A stretch of 64,000 nt of DNA, from NCBI GenBank assembly GCA_947044365.1, contig OX345636.1, forward strand, positions 37,907,212 through 37,971,211, in the 5' to 3' direction. Below, piece after piece: positions 23,272 through 32,899 of the stretch; within the stretch, counting starts at the first letter, position 1, and each line of letters opens with the position of its first letter. This DNA is from Petrosia ficiformis. Its lineage: Eukaryota > Porifera > Demospongiae > Haplosclerida > Petrosiidae. Both the position numbers and the translations under genes were made by a program. Under the pieces are notes generated by a model. That model worked only from the letters and a program-made list of their open reading frames with translations, did no database searches and was not told the DNA's origin.

Positions 23272-23778
23272 TAGTCTGGGGACCCGCCCCTTCGCAACGA
23301 GGAAGGGTCTGGCAACATGCGTATTCACAAGTTGTCACCGTAGCAAGATTTCTGCTACGCTTTGATGTAACCAATCAGGGGCGTGTGCTTTTAGTTAAAT
23401 GGAAGATATTATCAAGCAGGCTGGGAATCATCTGGGATACGATGCTATCAAGCCAGAACAGCTAAAAGTTGTTTCACACTTCTTAAAAGGAAAAGATTGT
23501 TTGTTATTTTACCAACTGGATACGGTAAAAGCCTTTGTTTTGCCCTTCTTCCACTTGTATTCAACACATTGAGAAGTACCAGTTCCTCCATCGTGATTTT
23601 TGTGACTCCCTTAATATCTATAATGCAAAGCATGGTTGAAGAATACCAGTCTCGAGGTCTGAAAGCTGGCTGCGTAAGTAGGAACGCCATACGTGCATGT
23701 GCATACACGTGTTAATTAAAACATTTTAATAAGTTTACATAATTATACAGCCATAATTAAAAATTCTTCAAATTTCTA
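23272..23778 (+). mobile_element. 507-bp TAGTCT element with a RecQ-like helicase fragment, inside gag
   Basis: Starts TAGTCTGGGGACCCGCCCC and ends TTTCTA. Flanks CTGCTGCGT (23263-23271) and CTGCTGCAT (23779-23787) form a 9-bp target duplication with one mismatch, and the gag frame on either side matches across it. The right end lacks the full inverted repeat, so it is a truncated or rearranged copy. The left end has the subterminal GGAAGGGTCTGG block also seen in the 5.5-kb DUF6589/RecQ element. Confidence 0.82.
23401..23672 (+). pseudogene. RecQ-like helicase N-terminal exon (fragment)
   Basis: The frame begins MEDIIKQAGNHLGYDAIKPE, then shifts near 23510 into LPTGYGKSLCFALLPL (Walker A) and VTPLISIMQSMVEEY (motif Ia). 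A GT donor (TGC|GTAAGT) follows at about 23673, but no further helicase exons follow before the element ends. RecQ-family ATP-dependent helicases unwind DNA 3' to 5'; this fragment lacks motifs II to VI. Confidence 0.85.
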
Positions 23779-23787
23779 CTGCTGCAT

Positions 23788-23980
23788 AGCTTCTTCGCTC
23801 TTCTGCTGATATATCAGTAGTCTCGTGCGCGCAGACGTTCGATAAGGAGGGAACCTCCTTATCGAACGTCTGCGCGCACAAGACTAATATATCAGTAGAG
23901 ATAAGGGTATCCTCAGCATCCTCACCCATACAGTAAAGTAAGGTACTAATCTGTCTGGTATGTCTCTTATCCACCTTGGC
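23788..23980 (-). pseudogene. Gypsy gag, upstream segment
   Basis: On the minus strand it contains ISTLLYCMGEDAEDTL, then the 69-bp palindrome, then SAEERRSYAAV, which continues past the 507-bp element into the segment at 23271. Upstream similarity stops near 23980, and the first gag codons reappear at 58130-58233. Host-type sequence starts at this point. Confidence 0.85.
23818..23886. mobile_element. 69-bp fully palindromic MITE with 9-bp target duplication
   Basis: Starts TAGTCTCGTGCGCGCAGACG and ends with the near-exact complement ending GACTA. The flanks are identical: ATATATCAG at 23809-23817 and 23887-23895. It interrupts gag. The TAGTCT ends and the 9-bp duplication match the DUF6589/RecQ group. 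Confidence 0.88.
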
Positions 23981-24780
23981 CTATATATGGTCACCCTTAC
24001 TACATAAGCTCCCAAAGACTGCCGTTCAATCCTGTAACAGTTAATAAGGATGATTTAGGTTAGTTTGTTTGTGTGTGAGTGTTTTAACTGTTGTTTGCAG
24101 AACAATTTACCATGCATTTCCTAATCAGTATTGGAAGAAGTTCAAAGAACAGTGTTCTAATGTAATTATGTTTGATAATAGTAATTATTATGACAAACGA
24201 AGACATCACATTAAATTGTGTAACACAAATACTCATTTACAATTTTGGACATTAATAATTATACTTACAGATTTTGTATAACGTGCCTGGCCAATTTCTT
24301 GATATTATAGAAAGGGATATCTAATTCATGAATATTTAATAATTAAGTATTAGTCTGCTGCTTGTCTCTAAACGTGTTTGGGGGTTTTGTTGCTTGCCAA
24401 GAGTATACACACTACTTTGATGCTGACACATCTAACTTACAAATTTTTAGCAGATGATATTCCTTTTCATATTGCCATATAACATTTTTTTTACCCCTTA
24501 GTGTAGAGCTAAGATAGATAGTTTCTAGCTCCACATACATGTACATGTACTAGAATCACCCTCATGATTACTGGTCATGTGGTAGTGTAGTGGTTGTTCT
24601 TGGTTTTACCAATGGTAGGTGACAAGAGTATAGTGTGGTTGGCATTTCTTGTTTTCCAAATCATTTTCTACATTTGTGGTGAGGGTTCTGCAGTGCATTT
24701 GTTAGCATAGCAATACACTGACAATAATTATGAATGTCATTGTTAGAAGCACAGTAAATCCGTCCAACACACTAATCAAT
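23981..24780. other. Left edge of the inserted 34-kb block, no clear gene
   Basis: Non-Gypsy sequence begins here. A reading frame after a GCAG acceptor near 24102 (TIYHAFPNQYWKKFKEQC) could be an exon but matches nothing I recognise. The rest is AT-rich. Confidence 0.4.
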
Positions 24781-24789
24781 AATAATAGC

Positions 24790-25320
24790 ATTATCTTTAT
24801 TAGATTCAACTCACTTAGACAGTATTCAATGCAGTATCAATGAGAGACTTGGAACAACAGATTAAGATACAGGTTAGTTGGGACTCTATACTTTATTATT
24901 TTACAAATTTATATAGCAAGATGTGATGTTGGACATTGCTAAGAGAGAGGAGAAAGAGGAGGTTTGTGTCTGTCTTTATATTACTATAATATTTTTAATT
25001 TTTTTGATATTACCAGAATCCCTCCAAAGATACTCACTGTTATGTTGATGAGGCACTTAATAAAGGAGATTTAGGCACAGGTTAGTTGTGACCCTGCACT
25101 TTTATAATATTAATTAGAAACTGATATAGCAGAATGTGATGTTGGACAGTGGCAAGAGAGGTCATATAGAAGAAATAGAGGAGGTTTGTAAACTTTGTAT
25201 GTAACTTTATATTTCTATAATAAATTGTACATTTTTTGATATGACTGGAAATCTAATAGAAGATACTCAATATTGCATTGACATGACACTAGAAATAATA
25301 GCAGAGTATTTCTATTTCAA
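24790..25320 (+). repeat. Degenerate threefold repeat with exon-like pieces
   Basis: Related blocks occur three times: GATACTCA-or-like starts near 24810, 25028 and 25262, the first two followed by TGTGATGTTGGACA-type segments near 24922 and 25137. Each contains a short open stretch ending in GGAGGTTTGT, like a splice donor. I cannot assign a function; it looks like an old local triplication upstream of the MCM2 relic. Confidence 0.45.
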
Positions 25321-25659
25321 AGGAATAGTTACATCTTTACAGGTGCTGTTTGCTTTCATCAATGTTTCAATTTTTACCTGGTATAATTGTTTATAGGCTA
25401 GATGTTCCATTATAGCAGCTGCTAATCCTATTGGAGGACGTTATGATCCCTCTCTCACTTTTTCTGAAAATGTTAGTATAAAAAAACATGTACATGTGTA
25501 CATGTATCAGACACAATGACTTAAATTAGACAAGCCTCATCAATGATTAGTAATTATTATATTTAATTGTTATTCTTTTAATTTGGTAGGTTGATCTAAC
25601 TGAACCAATCTTATCACGTTTTGATATTCTTTGTGTTGTTAGGGATATTGCAGATCCAG

Positions 25660-26070
25660 TGGAGGTACATGTATATTTGTATATATGTATATACATGTAT
25701 ATATCTATGTCAACTGTATGTACATGTATGTACATGTACATGTTCAACTGTATGTACATGACGTCAAGAGATCCGTATAGTTTAATTTGCATATACATGT
25801 ACTCTCATGGAAGAAAAATACATGTAGGAACACTTAATACATGTATTATTATTGTATACATGTACATGTATGTATGTTTGGGTATAGTAAATAGTATATA
25901 CAATGTACATGTACACATGAAGTATAAACAAAGATCTAATGTAGATACATGTACGTCTGTGTATGTGCATGTTTGTACATTGTACTTGTACATGTGCAGG
26001 TATCATTATGTGGTGTATTTATATACATGTACATTTATGTAATTTACATGTACATGTATATTTAATTGCA
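25660..26070. repeat. ACATGTACATGT-rich simple repeat in an MCM2 intron
   Basis: Dense TACATGTACATG and ATGTATGT motifs fill most of this intron. The motif is self-complementary and recurs in short runs elsewhere (27790, 28770, 28925). Apparent reading frames on both strands follow from the repeat. Confidence 0.8.
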
Positions 26071-26310
26071 TAATATATTTGTTTATTTATTAATTATTAC
26101 AGGATGAAATGTTGGCAAGATTTGTAGTGAATAGTCATATTCATCATCATCCAACTAATACCAACATGGAAGATGACACTGAAACTTTTAAAATCCCAAA
26201 CACAACATCAGCTGAGCCTCTGCCTCAGGTAACACCATGTTCCCCTTATTATGTATGTACTAATGTCTTTCCAAGTTCAATTGGCCCTTAAAGAAGTATA
26301 GGTAAACCCT

Positions 26311-27690
26311 GCTCTGATAGTAGCTATAACAATGCAACAATGTTTATGTTGATCTCAGTCTCAACCCTATTCTATTGATTCAAGTCTCATTCTTGTACTA
26401 TGCATACATGCTCTGATAGTAGCTAAAAATGCAACAATGTTTATGTTGATCTCAGTCTCAACCCCATTCTATTGATTCAAGTCTCATTCTTGTACTATGC
26501 ATACATGCTCTGATAGTAGCTATAAATGCAACAATGTTTATGTTGATCTCAGTCTCAACCTCATTCTATTGATTCAAGTCTCATTCTTGTACTATGCATA
26601 CATGCTCTGATAGTAGCTATAAATGCAACAATGTTTATGTTGATCTCAGTCTCAACCCCATTCTATTGATTCAAGTCTCATTCTTGTATTATGCATACAT
26701 GCTCTGATAGTAGCTATATATGCAATAATGTTTATGTTGATCTCAGTCTGAACCCAATTCTGTTGATTCAAGACTCATTCTTGTACTATGCATACATTCT
26801 CTGATAGTAGCTATAACAATGCAACTATTTATGTTGATCTCAGTCTCAACCACATTCTATTGATTCAAGACTCATTCTTGTACTATGCATACATGCTCTG
26901 ATAGTAGTTATAACAATGCAACTATTTATGTTGATCTCAGTCTCAACCTCATTCTATTGATTCATGTCTCATTCTTGTACTATGCATACATGCTCTGATA
27001 GTAGCTATAAATGCAACAATGTTTATGTTGATCTCATTCTCAACCCCATTCTATTGATTCAAGTCTCATTCTTGTACTATGCATACATGCTCTGATAGTA
27101 GCTATAAATGCAACAATGTTTATGTTGATCTCAGTCTCAACCCCATTCTATTGATTCAAGTCTCATTCTTGTACTATGCATACATGATCTGATAGTAGCT
27201 ATAAATGCAACAATATTTATGTTGATCTCAGTCTCAACCCCATTCTATTGATTCAAGACTCATTCTTGTACTATGCATACATGCTCTGATAGTAGCTATA
27301 ACAATGCAACTATTTATGTTGATCTCAGTCTCAACCTCATTCTATTGATTCAAGACTCATTCTTGTACTATGCATACATGCTCTGATAGTAGCTATAACA
27401 ATGCAACTATTTATGTTGATCTCAGTCTCAACCTCATTCTATTGATTCAAGACTCATTCTTGTACTATGCATACGTGCTCTGATAGTAGCTATAACAATG
27501 CAACTATTTATGTTGATCTCAGTCTCAACCTCATTCTATTGATTCAAGACTCATTCTTGTACTATGCATGCGTGCTCTGATAGTAGCTATAACAATGCAA
27601 CTATTTATGTTGATCTCAGTCTCAACCTCATTCTATTGATTCAAGCCTCATTATTGTACTATACATGGTTCAAAGTCATACATGCTCTGA
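26311..27690 (+). repeat. 97-bp minisatellite in an MCM2 intron, about 14 copies
   Basis: Unit starting CTCTGATAGTAGCTATAA and continuing through GTTTATGTTGATCTCAG and TTCTTGTACTATGCATACA. Starts near 26312, 26411, 26508 and so on at steps of about 97 bp. Two subtypes alternate in blocks (AAATGCAACAATG versus AACAATGCAACTAT). There are no unique spacers between copies, so this is not a CRISPR array. Confidence 0.95.
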
Positions 27691-28029
27691 TGGCAGGAGA
27701 AAAAACACTCAAGTGTACCGTTTTCTGAACTATTCTTTCTATCTATCTGTTGAATAAAAGTAATGAGTCTCTTCATATTTCATGTACATGTATATACATG
27801 TACATGTGTAATTGTTTTATGTTTGTGTTGTATTAAAAATATTCATTATCTAACTATTACTTTATGCCACTCACATTTTAGAGATAAATCATTTTATTTT
27901 TTTATCAGGATGTTTTAGGAATTATTTATGCTAAAGAGAAGATTCATCCAAAACTTCACCAAATGGATTAGGACAAAGTGTCTAAGTTATATGCAGAATT
28001 ACGGAAGGAATCAATGGTAAATTTAAAGT

Positions 28030-28200
28030 CCATTTTTATTGCTAATTTAGTTAACTAAAACTAAATCCCTTTTAGTAAGCCTAAAATTATTTTAGTTAAT
28101 TAACTGTACCTATAACTATAACTAAAACTGTGATAAACTAGTCATGTTATAACTATAAATAAAAGTGGTCATTATTGCCATACTAAAACAACTAAACACA
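28030..28200. repeat. Dispersed TTTAGTTA MITE (second copy)
   Basis: Contains TTTAGTTAACTAAAACTAAA and AACTATAACTAAAACTG. It is related in reverse orientation to 3677-3835. Confidence 0.55.
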
Positions 28201-28535
28201 TGTACGTGTAAATGTAGATGTATATTGCCTACTGTCTCCTTTCTTTCTCACTCTCTGATGTTTCTCTTTTTTCCCTTAGTTTTACCTTCCTTCCCTCCCT
28301 TCCATCTCTTTCTCTCTTTCTATATTTTTATACCTTCCCTCCTTTCAGAGAACTGGAAGTATTCCTATTACTGTACGTCACATTGAGTCTCTTATCAGGA
28401 CAATGGAAACACATGCTAAAATGCATTTAAGAGATTATGTGTTGGATGAAGATGTCAATATGGCGATCAGGGTAATGCTAGAAAGTTTCATCGATACACA
28501 GAAGTACATGTATGCTGTGATGAAGATGATGAGAA

Positions 28536-28571
<36 letters not shown>

Positions 28572-28875
28572 AAGAAGGGATTGCTTTTTCTTGATTTATT
28601 GCAGGCCTTTGCTCGTTACTTGGCATACAAGAGAGATAACAACAAGTTGCTCCTATTCATCTTGAAGCAGCTGGCTAGTGACTAGATGGCATATCATTGT
28701 AATAGATATGGTGAAGAACAGGAGATATTAGAAGTATCTGGGATGAGTTTGTAAAGAAGATATGTCAAGCTGTTACATGTATTATATGTATATGTACATA
28801 TGCCTATATGTACGTATGCCTACATGTGCCTTCAACCCTTTTTTGTCCTCTTTACATACTTACATTAAGTACTAT

Positions 28876-28914
28876 CAGGAGCCCATAAAACTCTCTCGTT
28901 TTATGGGCTCCTGG
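28876..28914. repeat. Perfect 15-17-bp stem hairpin
   Basis: CAGGAGCCCATAAAAC and its complement flank a CTCTC loop, just after the MCM2 relic. Role unknown; it may be a minimal MITE. Confidence 0.7.
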
Positions 28915-28980
28915 TACTATTCATGTACATGTATCTTATCTATCTACGTTGTATTTTTTATATGTACATGTACAGTATAA

Positions 28981-30172
28981 GTCAAAAAAAAGTTAACGTT
29001 TCTTTTTTTGTACTGCACACGTTCCACGTTCCCATAGTACGCAAAATCTCGGACAAAATCCCCAGTTGAAATGATCGTATAAACGGTATACGTAACGGTT
29101 TATTTAATTAACGGAAAAATTGAAGCACCAAGAAAACTGAAACTTTACGTTTGTTAAACTGAACTTGAGGAGTTGTCTACATACTCACCGGGCCTTATGC
29201 TAACTTTGAAGCAAGCTTCAAGCCTTTCCTAACATCAATGAAGGCAGGAAAATCTGATACAACTCCGACCGAACCGTCTTTAGCGGTCACACCCATCTTT
29301 GTCAAAACAATCGTTTTGCTATTTCTATACATGGAATAAAGAACTGTGACTGCAGACGAAGTTGTACAAAGCCTTAACCTTCTGGAATATCAACTTTGTT
29401 TAGATCTGAATTCTTCTAAAAGATTCTAACAGTAAAATCTTGGCCGTTGGCTCGTTAGCCATGCCCACATTTTAAGCAATGATTAATAACAAAAAGGACT
29501 AGTTTGAGACAAAAACTTACTTTAGCTCAGAGAAGGAAATTTCATGCACTCACAGTAGCACATAAGTGCATTTATGGAGCAAAACCAAAATACCTTCATG
29601 GCAAGTTTCAACTTATCTCCGAAGCGAGAGAAAAACAAACCAGAGCATCATCCTCTGCCAAAGTTTGCTTGGATAGGCCAAGAACAGAATGCTATAAGCA
29701 GTTGTTTGAATACTCAACCGCAAAACATTGGAATTCGCTCTCACCACGCATAAGATCATTGACTGAAACTAAACCATTTCTAGAAGCATGTAAGAAAGTG
29801 CTATACCGTTAGCCTATACTTGTATTTTGCTTGAATTTATTTTCTTGTATTGTATTCTATTGTTTTGGTATTGCTTTACTGTATAAATAAGGTTTCTTTC
29901 CCTTTTACCTTTTGTATACAATTTTTTTTTTCTTTTCTTTTCCTTTACTTTGTTGTATGGTTGTTCGTTCTGTATTGTACATGCAGGGCTTTCCTGAAAA
30001 TCAGCTATAGAGCTGAGGTTATTTACCCTGTTGAAATAAAGTTTTATCTATCTATCTATCTATCTATCTTAATTAAATTATTTAAACATTTTTACGCAAC
30101 GTTAATAGAACGGTGTGATCCGTTTCGTACTACAGTCATACTAAAAACACGAAACGTTAACCTTTTATTGAC
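28981..30172. mobile_element. Tc1/mariner-like TIR relic containing a non-LTR fragment
   Basis: AGTCAAAAAAAAGTTAACGTTTC at the left is matched by the inverted GAAACGTTAACCTTTTATTGACT at the right, both flanked by TA, the duplication typical of Tc1/mariner. The interior (29041-29480) has no complete transposase. The interior also carries the 3' end of a non-LTR retrotransposon (29504-30068). Confidence 0.6.
29504..30068 (+). mobile_element. 3' end of a non-LTR retrotransposon with TCTA microsatellite tail
   Basis: 102 codons resemble the C-terminal end of CR1/L2-like reverse transcriptases: HKCIYGAKPKYL, then LDRPRTECYKQ and AKHWNSLSPRIRS. The 3' non-coding part ends in (TCTA)n at 30044-30068, the kind of short-repeat tail such elements carry. 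All 5' sequence is missing, consistent with 5' truncation during target-primed reverse transcription. Confidence 0.78.
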
Positions 30173-30199
30173 TTATGCACTATATAGAATACATATACT

Positions 30200-30970
30200 T
30201 TGTATATGAGAGTTGGCTGTACTTAAATACTATAGTAACATAATATTAAACATCAATGTACGATGCAAATGTATTGTGTCAACAGGCATGTCAAATCAAT
30301 CTTCACAGTCTGGCCTCCTTCTATGAAAGTGATCTCTTCAAATCTAACAAGTTTCTATACGATAAGAAAAGGAAAATCATTGCACAGACCCTTTAAAAAC
30401 TATAAATAATTATGTTGTTGTATTCTCTTTCTAGACTTTATATAACATATAGAGTTTCAAAGACATTATGTAACATTGTGTATGTATAAATAAATATTTT
30501 AAAAATAGCGAAACACAAAAAGAATAGTAAAGAAATGGTGTCGAAAATACATGTAACATGTAAGAAAAATAGTGTAGAGAGAGTAGTGTTATTACAATTA
30601 TTAATTATTGAGGAATAAAATTAATAATATTGTGTAAGTAGTGTATAAAGAAAAAAACTGAAATGAAGAAAAATAATGAAATAGTGAAATGAAAAACTAA
30701 AAAAGAAAATTAATCTCTTCTGGACTGGAGTAATGAATGCATGAGGTAGGATGGACCTGGTGTATTGCATGAGGTAGATTGGAACAGTGGATATAATACA
30801 AGTGGTAAAATTTATTATTGTGAAATGTACATTAAGAAAAAAAAATGATGAAATTTAAAAAACAAAAATAATGTACAAAAAAAAACTACAAGAAAATTTA
30901 ACTCTGGAGTAATGGATGGAACTGGAGCAGTGGATGAGGTAGACTGGAACTGGAGTACTGGATGAGTCGA
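30200..30970. other. AT-rich stretch without recognisable gene
   Basis: No coding exon seen. Short repeats of GGATGAGGTAGA and TGGAACTGGAG occur at 30720-30965. Confidence 0.5.
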
Positions 30971-31580
30971 CCGGTGGAGGATGATTGTAGACCTGTCATT
31001 TCCCCACGGCAACAATGCCAACGATGGCATCCCACCAGAGCTGTGCTCTCTGGCGTATGCATCGAAAGATGATGCGGTCAAGCACATTCTACAGTTAGGA
31101 CGCTCCACACAGTTGGTCAAGATGGACTTGAAAGGTGCTTATCGAATGGTTCCTGTCCATCCATCCCCACGATCAGTCTCTGCTAGGAATTTCATGGCGA
31201 AGCAGGACGTATATCGATCGGGCCCTCCCGTTTGGCCTCCGGTCTGCACCCAAGCTATTCTCTGCTGTTGCTGATGCAATCGCATGGGTGCTCCATTGCC
31301 AAGGGGTCCGCTACCAACTCCACTACCTTGATAACTTTTTATTGTTTGGGGCCCCCGCCACATCTAAGGCAACTGTGACCCTCTCACTGGTCACCAATGT
31401 TTTTCAACACCTGAGGGCCCAGGATCTTGCGTGACATTCCTCGGTATCTTGATCAATACGGGTTGAGGTTGCCTGCAGATAAACTCAGTCGGCTATAGGC
31501 ACTGCTGGATAGGTGGCTTCCTAGAAGGTCTTGCACTAAGAAAGATTTGGAATCCCTCATCGCCTATCTATTTTGAAATA
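30970..31580 (+). pseudogene. DIRS-like reverse transcriptase fragment
   Basis: Frames show IVDLSFPHGNN, DDAVKHILQLGR, then MDLKGAYRMVPVHP, and after a frameshift LPFGLRSAPKLFSAVADA, the catalytic LHYLDNFLLFGAP segment and RRSCTKKDLESLIAYL. This block order is that of tyrosine-recombinase (DIRS) retrotransposons. The second Asp of the usual YLDDF box is Asn. Two frameshifts and stops are present, and no recombinase is seen. Confidence 0.85.
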
Positions 31581-31639
31581 TTTGAAAAATGGCGTCGATA
31601 TCACTAGCCCCTGCTCTGGTGTTTTGTTTCTTCATACTT

Positions 31640-32848
31640 GGATTCCAGTCTAAATTTTTCAATTCTGCTAACTGATTTCATTTGGATCCACCCTTGTTTA
31701 TATCTTCAGAATTCTGTTTCAGTTCATGTGTTGGCTATTCATTGGATACCCCCACTTTCTGTTTTTCTTATTTTACTCACCTTGTTATCGGTCCTTCTGT
31801 TTGCCAGTTCACTCCATTTCATGGTCTATTCTTCACTAGTTACCGTGTCACACTCCGACTAAATTCTCATCAGCATCTAGTCCTGTGTTACATGCTTTTG
31901 ATTGGAAACATAGAAAATAACCCTGGCCCAGGGTCATCCTTTCATTGTCCTTGTGGTGTCTGCAGTAAGACTGTTGCTGATGCACCCTGTCACTACTGCG
32001 TCCATCAGTTTCTGGAAATAGAATATGTGAGATAGCTTTAGACTACTCCCTCTCACAAATGGTTCTTGAACCAACTAGGGGTAATAGTATTCTTGATCTC
32101 GTATTTACTTCAATGTTAGGGTTAAAGATGGCATACCTGGAAGTGACCATGATAGTATTTATTTTTCATTGCACCTAGTCATTCAATTTAATCCAGAATT
32201 GAAACCAAAATGTTCGTACAACTTTCGTAAAACTAACTTTGATCTCTTCCATGATTTACTCGGATCAATTCCATGGGACTCTTGCTTCTTAGGGGAGGAT
32301 GTAGAGGATGCCTGGATAATGTTTAAGGATTTCTTCTCACTGCTGTTGATAAATGCGTTCCCACCTACTCCCTGAAGAAGTGGAATATGAAACCCTGGTT
32401 TTCTGATGAAACAAAGCGGATGGTTAGAAAGAAAAGGAGGGCGTACAAACAATCCAAAAGAACTGGTTGTTCCTCTCATATTTTGAAGTATAGGCAGTTG
32501 AGTAATAAAGTTAGAAGTCTTACTCGTAGTGATCATCAACAACATATGAATGAAATTACAAAGGATATTCTTCACAATCAAAAACCTTTCTGGAATTATC
32601 TCAAAACATTCAAAGCTGCAAAGACTCCTATTCCTGATCTTCACTACTCTGGTAAAGTGTTATCGAATGTCCATGATAAAGTACAAGTGGTAAATACCTA
32701 TTTTACATCAGTTTTTACGAATGAGAATACGAATCTTGAATACCTCAAATCTGAGCTATCTTTATCAGAGTCATTGCCCATGATTGCTGACATCTCCTTC
32801 ACTGAAAATGATGTTTACAAGGCTCTATGTCAAATTGAGAGAATATAG
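31640..32848 (+). pseudogene. CR1-like non-LTR element, 5' and middle parts, with a 2A-like motif
   Basis: Near 31901-31930 the frame reads IGNIENNPGP, followed by SFHCPCGVCSKTV, the start of a PHD-type finger. From 32040 the end of the apurinic endonuclease (RGNSILDLVFTS) is seen, then the linker to the reverse transcriptase (WFSDETKRMVRKKRRAYKQ) to 32848. Part of the finger and most of the endonuclease are deleted, and the reverse transcriptase is missing. Stops separate the pieces, so it is inactive. Confidence 0.82.
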
Positions 32849-32899
32849 AAACATTCATAGGTCTACACCGGGATACCCTTTTCCTAGACTTGCAATGGC

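Larger units (their letters stand above)
19656..23980 (-). mobile_element. Ty3/Gypsy LTR retrotransposon, internal region (main part)
   Basis: On the minus strand this runs gag end, zinc knuckle, protease, reverse transcriptase, RNase H, integrase. Its LTR edges at 19521 and 58379 are both flanked by GGGAC, so the 5' LTR, primer site and gag start now lie at 58130-58379. Two smaller elements (23272-23778 and 23818-23886) sit inside gag. Without insertions the element would be about 4.1 kb. Several nonsense and frameshift lesions show it is inactive; its two LTRs are nearly identical, so it is not ancient. Confidence 0.93.
25300..28780 (+). pseudogene. MCM2: MCM2 C-terminal part, decayed and 5'-truncated
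   Basis: Exons at 25397-25471, 25590-25664, 26103-26228, 27909-28016, 28349-28537 and 28605-28685 encode the C-terminal part of the replicative-helicase subunit MCM2: [16 protein letters not shown], the arginine-finger segment LSRFDILCVVRD, then the winged-helix side [11 protein letters not shown] and NNKLLLFILKQL. The preceding exon survives only as SISISK plus GIVTSLQ with a 4-nt deletion. A TAG interrupts exon 4 (27969-27971) after HQMD, and a stop at 28683 plus a frameshift cut the tail, though homologous codons (NRYGEEQ) continue. The Walker A and B exons and the whole N-terminal half are absent. Splice sites are still good. Intact MCM2 is about 900 residues; fewer than 250 remain. Confidence 0.9.

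Noticed and set aside
25659..26042. Met/Tyr-rich 127-codon frame
   Set aside because: Arises from ACATGT repeats inside an MCM2 intron; similar frames occur on the opposite strand.
26311..27690. Possible CRISPR-like array
   Set aside because: Contiguous 97-bp units without unique spacers in eukaryotic intron sequence; it is a minisatellite.
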